A stretch of 64,000 bases of DNA from Thiothrix eikelboomii (GTDB taxonomy: Bacteria > Pseudomonadota > Gammaproteobacteria > Thiotrichales > Thiotrichaceae), in assembly GCF_900167255.1 (NCBI RefSeq), contig NZ_FUYB01000002.1, positions 1 through 64,000 of the forward strand, read 5' to 3'. This document shows positions 53,308 to 62,862 of the stretch, piece by piece. Each line of letters opens with the position of its first letter. The stretch's first letter is position 1. The notes beneath the pieces were generated by a model. It saw only the letters and a list, made by a program, of their open reading frames with translations, had not been told where the DNA came from and did no database searches. The translations under genes were made by a program, and so were the position numbers.

Positions 53308-56300
53308 TTAACCGCGCCGCAAATCGAGGGTATGTGGATACTCTGGATTCATTTTCGCGGGCTTAGGCTGCACGGCGGTTCCCGGTTGGCTACCTTCAGC
53401 TAAGAAAGTACGACTCGCCGATGAGCTAAATAGTTTTGGCTCAGGCAGCGGCTGGCGATCTTGCATCATATCCATATCCGCACGGAAACGTGAAATCCGC
53501 CGCCCTTCCGCTTCAAAAGCATTCACAGGGAAACTTTCATAACTACGACCGCCGGGATGCACGACATGATAAGCACAGCCACCGATTGAGCGATTATTCC
53601 AAGTATCCACAATATCGAAGACCAAGGGTGAGTGCACCCCAATGGTAGGATGCAAAGCAGACGGCGGTTGCCATGCCCGATACCGAATCCCCGTCACATA
53701 CTGCCCATGGACTTCGGTTTTACGTAAAGGAATTTCGACCCCATTGCAGACAATCACATAGCGTGACTCCGTTAAGCCCGTTACCTTAATCTGCAAGCGC
53801 TCCATTGACGAATCGACAAAGCGGGCTGTGCCAGTATTGCTCAGCTCCTCACCTAAGATATGCCAAGGCTCTAAAGCAGCGCGCAATTCAATTTCAATCC
53901 CCCGATATTGCACCTGTCCATAGACCGGAAAACGGAACTCTTGGAAGGGTTCTAACCATTTTGGATCAAAGTTATAACCCGCCAGCTGGAGCTCTTCGCA
54001 GACCTCGCGCATATCTTGCTCGACATAAAACGGTAGCATAAAGCGATCATGCAATTCCGTCCCCCACCGCACAAGTTTATGCTTATACGGTGTTTGCCAA
54101 AAGCGTGCCACTAAAGCACGTACCAACAGCATTTGCATGATCGACATGCGCGCATGAGGTGGCATCTCAAAGGCGCGTAACTCCAGCAAGCCTTGGCGAC
54201 CACTCAGCGAGTCCGGCGAATACAGCTTATCAATACAAAACTCTGAGCGATGCGTATTGCCGGTAATATCGACTAATAAATTCCGCAGTAAGCGATCCAC
54301 CAACCAAGGCTGCTGAGTCTCACCATCAGGCATTTGCTGGAAAGCGATTTCTAACTCATACAAGCTTTCATTGCGGGCTTCATCGACTCGGGGTGCTTGA
54401 CTGGTTGGACCAATAAACATCCCCGAAAATAAATAAGACAAGCCCGGATGATGCTGCCAATAGGTTAACAAACTTCGTAATAAATCAGGGCGGCGCAAAA
54501 AAGGGCTATCTGTGGGCTTAGCAGCGCCTAGAGTGACATGATTCCCTCCCCCAGTACCGGTATGGCGACCATCCAGCATAAATTTCTCAGTGCCTAAACG
54601 GGATTCACGCGCCAATTCATACAGCACTTCAGTATTTTTCACCAGTGAATGCCAATCGGCAGCTGGATGAATATTCACTTCAATCACACCGGGATCAGGA
54701 GTAATTTTAAAGGACTTCAAGCGAGGATCGGCCGGTGGCTCATACCCCTCTAGCATAATTGGCAGCTTCAGATAGGCAGCAGTCTGCTCTAGATGGGCTA
54801 AGAGATCTAAATAATGCTCAAGATAATTGAAGGGCGGGAGAAAGACATGCAAGCGACCTTGGCGTACTTCCACACAAATTGCCGTGCGCGGAATATCATA
54901 CCAACTAGCATAGAGCGGCTCTTTTTCCTTAGATGGCTCAGTACTCGCCGGTTGAGTCGCTGCTGCATGAAAATCAGGTAGCGCTGCGCGTTCTTCAAAC
55001 GGACAAGGTTGATTTTCCACCTCACGCTCAGTCTCAGTTGTCCATACCAGAGCATCTAAAGGTAAGCGGAAACCCATCGGGGAATTACCGGGGATTAAAT
55101 ACATTTCCTCACGCCGGAAATACCAAGGTGTACCTGTCCAACGGCGCTGCTCGTGACTCCAACTGAGAGGCAAAGCATACCCAGTTGCAGTATCTAAGCC
55201 TCGCTGCAAGCTCAGCACTAAATCATTACGGTGTTTGCTATCTCGTAAATTCAGGGTTAACCAATCAACATTAGCGGGCTGGTTAGCCTCTTTCCATAAG
55301 TAATACAAACGATCTTCAAAACCTGCACGGACATAAGCCGTAGAAATCCCCAAACTTAAGCATAAGCGATCAATGAAACGTTTAGCATCTGCTTCGGTTA
55401 GCCCATAGTCTTTTCCATCTTCGGCTAGCCATTGCTGATCTAGCCATACGGGTTGACCATCGGGTCGCCAGAAACAGCCCAAGGCCCAACGCGGGAAAGG
55501 TTCACCCGGATACCATTTGCCTTGACCGTATTGCAACACACTCCCCGGCGCATAATGAGCTTGCATCTTCTTCAGCAGTACACCCGCTAAGGTGCGCTTA
55601 TGCTCACCTAAAGCCGCTGTATTCCATTGTGCCGAATCCATATCATCTATAGACACAAACGTCGGCTCACCACCCATCGTCAAGCGCAGGTCATGAGCTT
55701 GCAAGTCCTGTTCGACTTGCTCACCCAAGGCCAATATTTGCGCCCATTGTGCATCGGTATAAGGCTTAGTCACCCGAGGATCTTCATGAATCCGGCGAAC
55801 ACTGTTCTCATATTCAAAACTGACCTGGCACACGCCCGTTGCACCCTCTACCGGAGCCGCTGAAGCGGGGTCAGGTGTACAAGCTAAAGGAATATGCCCT
55901 TCGCTTGCAAATAAGCCCGAAGTAGGGTCAAGCCCAATCCAACCAGCACCTGGTACATAAACTTCTGTCCAAGCATGTAAATCGGTAAAGTCAGCTTCTG
56001 GGCCACTCGGTCCGTCTAAGGATTTTTGATCTGCTGTTAATTGCACTAAATAACCGGATACAAAGCGCGCTGCTAAACCTAACTGCCGTAAGATCTGCAC
56101 CAATAACCAAGCCGTATCACGACAAGAACCACGCCGAATCGTTAGGGTTTCTTCACAGCTTTGTACACCAGGTTCCATGCGAATGTTATAGGCAATATCG
56201 TGTTGTAGACGCTGATTGAGATACACTAAAAAATCATTGATATTTTGCTGATCACGCTTGACTGAAGCAACCCAAGCCGTTAACAACTCACCTGATTCAG

Positions 56301-56661
56301 TGACTTCTAAATACGGTTGGAGTTCTTTTTTGAGGCTGTCTTTATATTCAAACGGATATTGGGTCGCATAATCCTCTACAAAAAAATCAAATGGATTAAT
56401 TGCAACCATATCCGCAATTAAATTCACTTCAATACTTAATTCATTGAGACGATCAGGAAAGACTAAGCGCGCTAAATAATTGCCGAATACATCTTGTTGC
56501 CAATTAATAAAATACTGAGTTGCACCAATAGTTAAGGAATAAGCGTGAATCGGGGTACGCGAGTGAGCGGCTGGGCGCAAACGAATAATATGCGGAAAGA
56601 CATTAATAAATTGGTCGAATTTATAGACCGTTTTATGGTGAACTGCAACTTGGATACTCAT
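53308..56661 (-). CDS. Transglutaminase-like / DUF2126 protein of the Anbu cluster
   Basis: A 1117-residue cytoplasmic protein. The N-terminal 300 residues form a bacterial transglutaminase-like fold: catalytic Cys in RRGSCRDTAWLLVQILRQLG near residue 175, His in DLHAWTEVYVPGAGW near 235, Asp in GLDPTSG. The long C-terminal DUF2126 region follows: DLRLTMGGEPTFVS near 305, GKWYPGEPFPRWALG, GRHTGTGGGNHVTLG near 690, and HPGLSYLFSGMFIGPTSQAPRVDEAR. Genes of this type are constant neighbours of anbu. The enzyme's chemistry is unproven; peptide-bond or isopeptide formation or cleavage is likely from the fold. It ends the operon ATP-grasp, alpha-E, transglutaminase. Confidence 0.9.
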   Translation of the reverse strand: MSIQVAVHHKTVYKFDQFINVFPHIIRLRPAAHSRTPIHAYSLTIGATQYFINWQQDVFGNYLARLVFPDRLNELSIEVNLIADMVAINPFDFFVEDYATQYPFEYKDSLKKELQPYLEVTESGELLTAWVASVKRDQQNINDFLVYLNQRLQHDIAYNIRMEPGVQSCEETLTIRRGSCRDTAWLLVQILRQLGLAARFVSGYLVQLTADQKSLDGPSGPEADFTDLHAWTEVYVPGAGWIGLDPTSGLFASEGHIPLACTPDPASAAPVEGATGVCQVSFEYENSVRRIHEDPRVTKPYTDAQWAQILALGEQVEQDLQAHDLRLTMGGEPTFVSIDDMDSAQWNTAALGEHKRTLAGVLLKKMQAHYAPGSVLQYGQGKWYPGEPFPRWALGCFWRPDGQPVWLDQQWLAEDGKDYGLTEADAKRFIDRLCLSLGISTAYVRAGFEDRLYYLWKEANQPANVDWLTLNLRDSKHRNDLVLSLQRGLDTATGYALPLSWSHEQRRWTGTPWYFRREEMYLIPGNSPMGFRLPLDALVWTTETEREVENQPCPFEERAALPDFHAAATQPASTEPSKEKEPLYASWYDIPRTAICVEVRQGRLHVFLPPFNYLEHYLDLLAHLEQTAAYLKLPIMLEGYEPPADPRLKSFKITPDPGVIEVNIHPAADWHSLVKNTEVLYELARESRLGTEKFMLDGRHTGTGGGNHVTLGAAKPTDSPFLRRPDLLRSLLTYWQHHPGLSYLFSGMFIGPTSQAPRVDEARNESLYELEIAFQQMPDGETQQPWLVDRLLRNLLVDITGNTHRSEFCIDKLYSPDSLSGRQGLLELRAFEMPPHARMSIMQMLLVRALVARFWQTPYKHKLVRWGTELHDRFMLPFYVEQDMREVCEELQLAGYNFDPKWLEPFQEFRFPVYGQVQYRGIEIELRAALEPWHILGEELSNTGTARFVDSSMERLQIKVTGLTESRYVIVCNGVEIPLRKTEVHGQYVTGIRYRAWQPPSALHPTIGVHSPLVFDIVDTWNNRSIGGCAYHVVHPGGRSYESFPVNAFEAEGRRISRFRADMDMMQDRQPLPEPKLFSSSASRTFLAEGSQPGTAVQPKPAKMNPEYPHTLDLRRG

Positions 56662-56673
56662 GAAAGTCCTCGA

Positions 56674-57642
56674 TTAACTCTGTGCCTGTACTTGTAATTG
56701 GGAAAAATCCGTTTCGGGATAAAACCAAGTATGGGCAATCTCACCATGTAAGACGGTTAAATCAGCTTGCAGCCGATCCATAAACCAATGAATTTGATCA
56801 ACCGGAATCGCGCTAATCTCTTGTTGAGCGAATTGCTCAGCAATCCGCGAACTCCTAGCACGCACCTGATCGGGGCCGGGTAAGCGCGCTAAGTAAAAAT
56901 TAACGCCTGTTAAAGAATAGAGTAAAGAACGCGGGAATTTTAAATCTTGGCAAAGAAACTCTAAAACATCACGGGCAATCACTCGTGAGTTTTTATGTCG
57001 CAAATACATTTGCTGCGCGCCTAAGGCTGAGAGCAAACTCGCCCACAAAATACTTTCATAACGGCGCAAAGCATGGCTACGATCTTCGGCGAGTAATAAA
57101 GAGGTCATCTCTAAAGTACGACTCGTCATATCAGCACGCTCAACATGCTTGCCAATTTGAATGAAATCAAACGCATGATCACGACTTAAATGGTTTTCTA
57201 AAACCCCGCGAATCCGTTGGCAGGCAGCCATGACCTCACGCAAGACTCGTTGCCGACTATGCCGGCTACTCAGGGAGGGCAAAGCCGCTTGTAGCTGCAA
57301 ATAGGTCTGATTAACCTGTTCCCAAATGACCTCCGGCAGTAAATCCAAGGAAGTACGCACATTTTCACGCACATTCGCAAATGAGCCTAAGAGTGAAGAT
57401 GGATTATCGCGGTCTGCAATTAAAAACCGCATCACGTTTTCTTCATTAATTTCTGGGTAGTTTTTGGTGTATTGCTCTTCAGCATTAAAAATCACCACCG
57501 GCGTAAACCAGTCAAACTCTAAAGTTTCGGGTAAATCCATCAAGAGCATGGTATGAGCACTAATCAAGCGTGCGGTATTATCAGCCCGCTCTAAATAACG
57601 AGCCATCCAATAAACTCGCTCGGCAACACGTGATAACATCAT
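56674..57642 (-). CDS. Alpha-E domain protein of the Anbu cluster
   Basis: A 322-residue all-helical protein starting MMLSRVAERVYWMARYLERADNTARLI, the alpha-E family signature. Also seen are LGSFANVRENVRTSLDLLPEVIWEQVNQ, HAFDFIQIGKHVERADMTSRTLEM and LEFLCQDLKFPRSLLYSL. Its start ATG overlaps the TGA of the ATP-grasp gene. An in-frame start at 57660 would run into a run of seven C (plus strand) and add residues not found in the family. Alpha-E proteins accompany ATP-grasp enzymes and are thought to take part in making peptide-like products; no activity is established. Confidence 0.88.
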   Translation of the reverse strand: MMLSRVAERVYWMARYLERADNTARLISAHTMLLMDLPETLEFDWFTPVVIFNAEEQYTKNYPEINEENVMRFLIADRDNPSSLLGSFANVRENVRTSLDLLPEVIWEQVNQTYLQLQAALPSLSSRHSRQRVLREVMAACQRIRGVLENHLSRDHAFDFIQIGKHVERADMTSRTLEMTSLLLAEDRSHALRRYESILWASLLSALGAQQMYLRHKNSRVIARDVLEFLCQDLKFPRSLLYSLTGVNFYLARLPGPDQVRARSSRIAEQFAQQEISAIPVDQIHWFMDRLQADLTVLHGEIAHTWFYPETDFSQLQVQAQS

Positions 57643-59102
57643 TGCACCCCCCCTTCCCACGCTTGATCATCCACGATCCAAGTATCTTTACTGCCCCCAC
57701 CTTGCGAGGAATTAACGACTAAAGACCCCTCCACCATCGCCACCCGTGTCAATCCACCCGGAGTCACATAAATATCCTTGCCACTCAAAATAAAAGGACG
57801 CAAATCTAAATGCCGTGCAGCAATTTTATCATCACACCACGTTGGATTAACTGACAAACTCAAGGTCGGCTGGGCAATATAATTATTCGGATTTTCTTGA
57901 ATCAGCTGCCGAAACTCCTCGACCTTTTCTGGGCTAGAATGCGGGCCGACTAACATCCCATAACCACCGGATTCATTCGCAGGCTTCACGACTAATTCCG
58001 GCAAATGCTCTAAAACATAAGCACGCTCTTCGGGTTTGCGACAGACCCAAGTCGGTACATTCGGCAAAGAAGGCTCTTCATTCAGAAAATAACGAATCAG
58101 ATCCGGCACATAGGCATAAATGACTTTATCATCGGCAACGCCACAACCCGGAGCATTAGCAATCGCCACTTTACCTTCACGCCAAGCACGCATAATCCCC
58201 GGTATCCCCAGCATCGAGTCTTTACGGAAAACTTCAGGATCAATAAAATCATCATCAATCCGCCGATAAATCACATCCACTCGCTCTGGACCTTGAATGG
58301 TTTTCATATAGACATAATTATCTTTACCCACCATCAAATCAGCGCCTTCCAGCAAAACCAAGCCCGCTTGCTGGGCTAAATAAGCATGCTCAAAATAGGC
58401 TGAGTTATAAATACCGGGGGTGAGTAAGGCAATGGTCGGTTGCTCTAAATCAGGGCGTAAGGAAGCTAGCATCGTGTAGAGCTGTTCGGGATAAGGGCTA
58501 ACCGGGCTAATCGGCAATAAATTAAAAATATCTGGCAGGACTCGTTTAGTAATCCGCCGATTTTCTAACATATAGGCTACCCCAGAAGGTACTCGTAAAT
58601 TATCCTCCAACACATACATAACCCCATCGCTATGTCGCACCAAATCTGAGCCGCAAATATTTGCCCACACACCATGCGGCGGTGTCATCCCCACACAAGC
58701 TTCACGATAGCCTTTCGATTGCATCACCACATCTTCAGGAATAATGCCATCGCGAATCGCCCGACGCTCATTGTAAACATCCTGAATGAAGCTATTGAGT
58801 GCACGAATACGCTGCTTTAGCCCTGTTTCAGTGCGACTCCATTCACTCCCTGAAATAGCCCGAGGAATTAAATCAAAAGGCCAAGCCCGGTCGATATTGC
58901 CCGCATCACTATAAATCGTGAACGTAATGCCCATTTCTCGAATGACACGCTCTGACTCTGCCACTCGATGACAAAACTCAGCACGACTTAAATCCTTGAG
59001 ATAATCGACTAACTTCCGGCTATGCGGCCGACTTTCTTGACAAGCAAGCATTAGCTCGTCATGAAACGGCTGCGGGTTATAACAGCTCCACTCCTGATTC
59101 AT
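57639..59102 (-). CDS. Circularly permuted ATP-grasp protein of the Anbu cluster
   Basis: A 487-residue enzyme. Family marks are ERVIREMGITFTIYSDAGNIDRAWPFDLIPR near residue 45, GMTPPHGVWANICGSDLVRHSDG near 140, VLEDNLRVPSGVAYMLENR, DVIYRRIDDDFIDPEVF and VVKPANESGGYGMLVG near 370, the last a phosphate-binding loop. The family (CP-ATPgrasp_1/DUF404-407) is predicted to join carboxylates and amines with ATP. With alpha-E and transglutaminase partners it may build a peptide tag or small peptide that Anbu handles; that link is a literature hypothesis, not visible here. First gene of its operon, divergent from phaB. Confidence 0.9.
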   Translation of the reverse strand: MNQEWSCYNPQPFHDELMLACQESRPHSRKLVDYLKDLSRAEFCHRVAESERVIREMGITFTIYSDAGNIDRAWPFDLIPRAISGSEWSRTETGLKQRIRALNSFIQDVYNERRAIRDGIIPEDVVMQSKGYREACVGMTPPHGVWANICGSDLVRHSDGVMYVLEDNLRVPSGVAYMLENRRITKRVLPDIFNLLPISPVSPYPEQLYTMLASLRPDLEQPTIALLTPGIYNSAYFEHAYLAQQAGLVLLEGADLMVGKDNYVYMKTIQGPERVDVIYRRIDDDFIDPEVFRKDSMLGIPGIMRAWREGKVAIANAPGCGVADDKVIYAYVPDLIRYFLNEEPSLPNVPTWVCRKPEERAYVLEHLPELVVKPANESGGYGMLVGPHSSPEKVEEFRQLIQENPNNYIAQPTLSLSVNPTWCDDKIAARHLDLRPFILSGKDIYVTPGGLTRVAMVEGSLVVNSSQGGGSKDTWIVDDQAWEGGVQ

Positions 59103-59308
59103 ACACAGCTTCCTTTTTTAATGTTATTAGGTAACAAGCAATTTGTGTGCCTAGAAATTTGCTTATTGAGTTTCACATTCAGTCAGTACGCTGAAGCTAA
59201 CTCACAAATGCCCCTAACTCTCCAGTCTAGCGACTGTATGAGGCCGCGTTATGCCTACTGTGGTGGTAAATGAGTTAGAAACAGCAACTTCTCAATGATA
59301 TTACTCTG

Positions 59309-59336
59309 TTGTGCAGACTGAAATCTATTATATAGT
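59309..59336 (+). promoter_or_regulatory. Predicted sigma-70 promoter of phaB
   Basis: TTGTGC (59309-59314), 16-base spacer, TATAGT (59331-59336), 37 bases before the phaB start. Good -10, moderate -35. The rest of the 270-bp divergent region shows no gene. Confidence 0.45.
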
Positions 59337-59372
59337 GCGTATTCCAAACCAATAATCAGGAGGAAAAGTCAC

Positions 59373-60113
59373 ATGACTCAGAAAGTAGCTTATGTTACTG
59401 GTGGTATGGGTGGGATTGGCACAGCAATTTGCCAAACCTTGTCTAAAGCAGGTTTTACCGTGGTCGCAGGTTGCGGCCCTAATTCACCACGCAAAGACCG
59501 CTGGCTTGGAGAACAGAAGGAGTTAGGTTTTGAATTCCACGCTTCCGAGGGGAATGTTTCTGATTGGGACAGCACCAAAGCAGCTTTTGACAAAGTTAAA
59601 TCCGATCTCGGTGTAGTTAGTGTTCTCGTCAATAATGCGGGTATTACCAAAGATGGTATGTTCCGCAAAATGACCCTCGAAAATTGGAAAGCGGTGATTG
59701 ATACCAATCTGAACTCTTTATTCTATGTCACCAAGCAAGTCGTGGATGATATGACCGAGCAAGGTTGGGGTCGGATCATTAATATCTCATCTGTAAACGG
59801 TCAAAAAGGTCAAGCAGGCCAAACCAATTATTCAACAGCGAAAGCCGGTATGCACGGCTTCACGATGGCCTTAGCTCAAGAAGTTGCGAGTAAAGGCGTC
59901 ACGGTGAATACTGTCTCCCCCGGCTATATCGCCACGGATATGGTGCGAGCCATTCGTGAAGATGTCTTAGAGAAAATTGTTGCTACCATTCCTGTCAAAC
60001 GTTTAGGCACACCAGAGGAAATTGCCTCGATCGTGAATTGGTTAGCCTCCGATGCGGCGGGTTTCACGACAGGTGCAAACTTCGCGTGCAACGGTGGGAA
60101 TCACATGAGCTAA
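59373..60113 (+). CDS. phaB: Acetoacetyl-CoA reductase (PhaB/PhbB)
   Basis: A 246-residue short-chain dehydrogenase reducing acetoacetyl-CoA to (R)-3-hydroxybutyryl-CoA, the monomer of polyhydroxybutyrate. Marks: VTGGMGGIGTAICQTL at residue 8, VVAGCGPNSPRKDRWL (PhaB-specific substrate loop), VLVNNAGITKDGMFRKMT, catalytic Ser in NISSVNGQKGQAGQ, Tyr/Lys in YSTAKAG, VNTVSPGYIATDMV, and the C-terminus CNGGNHMS. AGGAGG precedes the ATG. No phaA or phaC nearby; a terminator follows directly, so it is a single-gene unit. The phasin gene at 26773 belongs to the same storage pathway. Confidence 0.95.
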   Translation: MTQKVAYVTGGMGGIGTAICQTLSKAGFTVVAGCGPNSPRKDRWLGEQKELGFEFHASEGNVSDWDSTKAAFDKVKSDLGVVSVLVNNAGITKDGMFRKMTLENWKAVIDTNLNSLFYVTKQVVDDMTEQGWGRIINISSVNGQKGQAGQTNYSTAKAGMHGFTMALAQEVASKGVTVNTVSPGYIATDMVRAIREDVLEKIVATIPVKRLGTPEEIASIVNWLASDAAGFTTGANFACNGGNHMS

Positions 60114-60140
60114 GAGCCAGATCTAAGCGCACTATTATTT

Positions 60141-60173
60141 AAAAGCCGCTGCATTTAAGTAGCGGCTTTTTTA
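60141..60173 (+). terminator. Rho-independent terminator of phaB
   Basis: AAAAGCCGCT (60141-60150), 10-base loop, AGCGGCTTTTTT (60161-60172). Confidence 0.92.
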
Positions 60174-60211
60174 TTTCCGTCAATACTCTAGCGTCTAAGT
60201 GGGTCAATTTC

Positions 60212-60267
60212 AATTGGTAAGACCAATTTAAGATTTGCTAATCAACCAATTAATGCATTAGAATGCG
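60212..60267 (+). promoter_or_regulatory. Upstream copy of duplicated TRAP promoter/operator unit
   Basis: Begins with the perfect palindrome AATTGGT-AAG-ACCAATT (60212-60228), typical of FadR/PdhR-type GntR regulators. Possible -35 TTGCTA (60235-60240) and -10 TAGAAT (60259-60264), 18 bases apart. 42 of 56 bases match the unit 109 bases downstream by hand count. Confidence 0.6.
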
Positions 60268-60320
60268 CTGGCTTTATTGGACACTCTGCTAAGCACTGTG
60301 ATTGGTTTGGAAGAAAACTA

Positions 60321-60376
60321 AAGTGGTCAGACCATTTTAGGGTTTGCTAATTGGGTAATAAGTGCAGTAGGATGCG
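60321..60376 (+). promoter_or_regulatory. Downstream copy of duplicated TRAP promoter/operator unit
   Basis: Second unit, with TGGTC-A-GACCA (60324-60334), TTGCTA (60344-60349) and TAGGAT (60368-60373) at the same internal spacing as the first. It ends about 70 bases before the dctQ-like start. Confidence 0.6.
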
Positions 60377-60447
60377 ATGTATCGTTTTGGCAACAAAATC
60401 AAGTCAACTTTGGTCTAAGCAGCAAAGATTGAAATGGAGGAGACACT

Positions 60448-61038
60448 ATGAAGGGCTTGTTGTCCCTGTCGGCCGCGATTGACAAACTCAGCTACTGGGT
60501 CGGTCGTTCGGTCATGTGGCTAGTATTAGTCATGGTCTTAATCAGCGCAGGCAATGCGATTATTCGTAAACTATTCAATACCAGCTCTAACGCTTACCTA
60601 GAAGCACAATGGTATTTGTTCGCTGCGGTTTTTCTCTTAGGTGCATCCTATACCATGCTGCAGCAGGGGCATGTCAAGATTGATGTCGTTATTTCCCGTT
60701 TTTCACGCCCCACCCAAGTCAAGATTGAGATATTTGGGATTGTTATGTTTTTGTTTCCCTTGGTTTATTTTGTCATTGTTGAAATGTTTCCAATTTTAGT
60801 CCAAGCCTACAAATCCGGTGAAATGTCTGAAAATGCAGGTGGACTCATCCGTTGGCCAGTCTATGCTCTAGTTCCTATTGGCTTCTTTCTGTTGGGTTTG
60901 CAAGGTCTCTCTGAACTGATTAAACGTATTGGTTTCCTCAAAGGTTTATGTCCAGACCCCGGTGAGGTGAAAGAAACCAATGCTGAACAAGCTTTAGCTG
61001 AACATATCCAACAACAAATTATACAAGGGCAAAAGTAG
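60448..61038 (+). CDS. TRAP transporter small permease (DctQ type)
   Basis: A 196-residue inner-membrane protein with four hydrophobic segments: VMWLVLVMVLISAGNAII near residue 20, LEAQWYLFAAVFLLGASYTM near 50, IFGIVMFLFPLVYFVIV near 97, and WPVYALVPIGFFLLGLQGL near 137. The motif NAYLEAQWYLFAA with QQGHVKIDVV is typical of DctQ. It helps the large permease take up organic acids with sodium. GGAGGAGA precedes the ATG. First gene of a three-gene operon whose promoter region is duplicated. The C-terminal tail is charged and cytoplasmic. Confidence 0.92.
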   Translation: MKGLLSLSAAIDKLSYWVGRSVMWLVLVMVLISAGNAIIRKLFNTSSNAYLEAQWYLFAAVFLLGASYTMLQQGHVKIDVVISRFSRPTQVKIEIFGIVMFLFPLVYFVIVEMFPILVQAYKSGEMSENAGGLIRWPVYALVPIGFFLLGLQGLSELIKRIGFLKGLCPDPGEVKETNAEQALAEHIQQQIIQGQK

Positions 61039-61087
61039 GCCCTGTTGATGCCTGCCCTCTAAGTAACCACCATAGCTGAGGATAACT

Positions 61088-62800
61088 ATGACAGAATTTT
61101 TAGTTGCCAACTTTGCCCCAATTATGTTCTGTGGGCTGATCCTATTTCTGCTAATGGGCTATTCTCTAGCCTTTTCCTTGGGAGCTTGTGGGCTGTTCTT
61201 TGGTTGGCTCGCAGTTTGGGCAGGCGTACCCGGTATGGAGTCTTTGCTCAATGCCCTCCCCTTACGCATTATTGGCATTCTCAAAAATGATACGCTGTTA
61301 GCCATTCCCTTCTTCACCTTTATGGGCTTGATCTTAGAGCGATCGGGCATGGCTGAGGATTTGCTAGAAACCATTGGTCAAGTGTTTGGAGCGGTCAGAG
61401 GTGGCTTGGCGTTTGCTGTAATTCTAGTCGGCTCTTTATTGGCGGCAACTACTGGCGTAGTGGCTGCATCAGTTATTTCGATGGCCTTGATCTCTTTACC
61501 GATCATGCTACGTTATGGTTACGACCGCCGCCTTGCCAGTGGTGCTATTATTGCCTCCGGCACTTTGGCACAAATTGTACCACCTTCATTGGTGTTGATT
61601 GTCATTGCTGACCAAGTTGGCCGCAGTGTGGGTGACCTTTATCGAGGGGCCTTGATGCCAGCAATGGCACTGATTGGCCTGTATGTCCTGTGGATTTTGA
61701 TCGTGACTATCATCAAGCCTAAGCTTGCACCTGCTTTGCCAGTGGAAGCACGAGTCTTTCGTGATGAGAAGGGACATTCAGGTTATACCTCACTTTGGAT
61801 CTTGATTGCGGTATCGACTGCGGGCGCAATTCTTTATGCTAAAACCCAGCTCAGTGGCCAAGCGCTGGATAATGTCGTGGTCTTAGCTATGGCCGTTGGG
61901 ATTGGGATCGCTTTTGTATTGGCACTCATCAATCGTGCTTTGGGCTTGATGACCCAAGGCAGGATTAGTCTGCTATCAAAAATGGCGCAGCAGGTGACTT
62001 TTGTGCTGATACCGCCTCTAGCACTCATTTTCTTAGTCTTGGGGACTATTTTCTTGGGTTGGGCGACTCCGACTGAAGGTGGTGCTATGGGTGCTGTAGG
62101 TGCTCTGGTATTAGCCTTTGCACGGCGACGGCTCGGTCTAGAGCAGATGAAACAGGCGATGGAAGCGACCCTGAAGTTATCCAGTTTTGTGCTGTTTATT
62201 TTGATCGGAGCAACGGTGTTTAGCCTAAGCTTCCAAGGCGTTGATGGTCCTGAGTGGATTCACAGCATGTTTAGCATGATCCCCGGCGGTGTTATTGGTT
62301 TCCTGATTTTTGTCAATCTGCTGGTGTTTATCTTGGGCTTTTTCTTGGATTTCTTTGAAATCTCCTTCATTGTTATTCCCTTGCTCATTCCAGTAGCGGC
62401 GGCTTTGAATATTGATCTCGTGTGGCTAGGGGTCATGCTAGCGATGAACCTGCAAACCTCATTTTTAACACCTCCGGTGGGCTTCTCGCTGTTCTATTAC
62501 CGTAGTGTTGCTCCCGTAAAGTCTTATCTTGACCGGATTACCCGCAAGGAAATTGCCCCCGTTGCCACCTTGGAGATTTACCGGGGTGTGATCCCCTTTA
62601 TTATCATTCAGATCATTATGATCGGTATGATCATTGCCTTCCCTCAGTTAGTGACGGGCAACCTAGACAAGAAGGCGGATGTTGACTTGAATACGATTGA
62701 GATTAATGTACCCTCCGGTTACGGTGCAGGAGCTTACTCGAATGACCCACCCAAAACCGAAGAAGACCCCATTATGAAGTCGCTTAAGGAAAATAACTGA
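61088..62800 (+). CDS. TRAP transporter large permease (DctM type)
   Basis: A 570-residue membrane protein with a dozen or more hydrophobic segments. DctM marks: IPFFTFMGLILERSGMAEDLLE near residue 77, GGLAFAVILVGSLLAATTGVVAASV, SGAIIASGTLAQIVPPSLVLIVIADQVGRSVGDLYRGALMPA near 155-195, FLGWATPTEGGAMGAVGAL near 325, and FFLDFFEISFIVIPLLIPVAAALNIDLVWLGV near 415. It forms the elevator-type sodium-coupled channel. It is longer than the usual 425-430 residues because of an extra central region (about 210-315) and a C-terminal tail, as in the mannitol/chloroaromatic-type TRAP group. Confidence 0.93.
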   Translation: MTEFLVANFAPIMFCGLILFLLMGYSLAFSLGACGLFFGWLAVWAGVPGMESLLNALPLRIIGILKNDTLLAIPFFTFMGLILERSGMAEDLLETIGQVFGAVRGGLAFAVILVGSLLAATTGVVAASVISMALISLPIMLRYGYDRRLASGAIIASGTLAQIVPPSLVLIVIADQVGRSVGDLYRGALMPAMALIGLYVLWILIVTIIKPKLAPALPVEARVFRDEKGHSGYTSLWILIAVSTAGAILYAKTQLSGQALDNVVVLAMAVGIGIAFVLALINRALGLMTQGRISLLSKMAQQVTFVLIPPLALIFLVLGTIFLGWATPTEGGAMGAVGALVLAFARRRLGLEQMKQAMEATLKLSSFVLFILIGATVFSLSFQGVDGPEWIHSMFSMIPGGVIGFLIFVNLLVFILGFFLDFFEISFIVIPLLIPVAAALNIDLVWLGVMLAMNLQTSFLTPPVGFSLFYYRSVAPVKSYLDRITRKEIAPVATLEIYRGVIPFIIIQIIMIGMIIAFPQLVTGNLDKKADVDLNTIEINVPSGYGAGAYSNDPPKTEEDPIMKSLKENN

Positions 62801-62862
62801 GCGCTTGGTTTGGGACAGTTAATGCGTTTGATTTAAATTGATTGAGTGATGAGGAGAATAAA

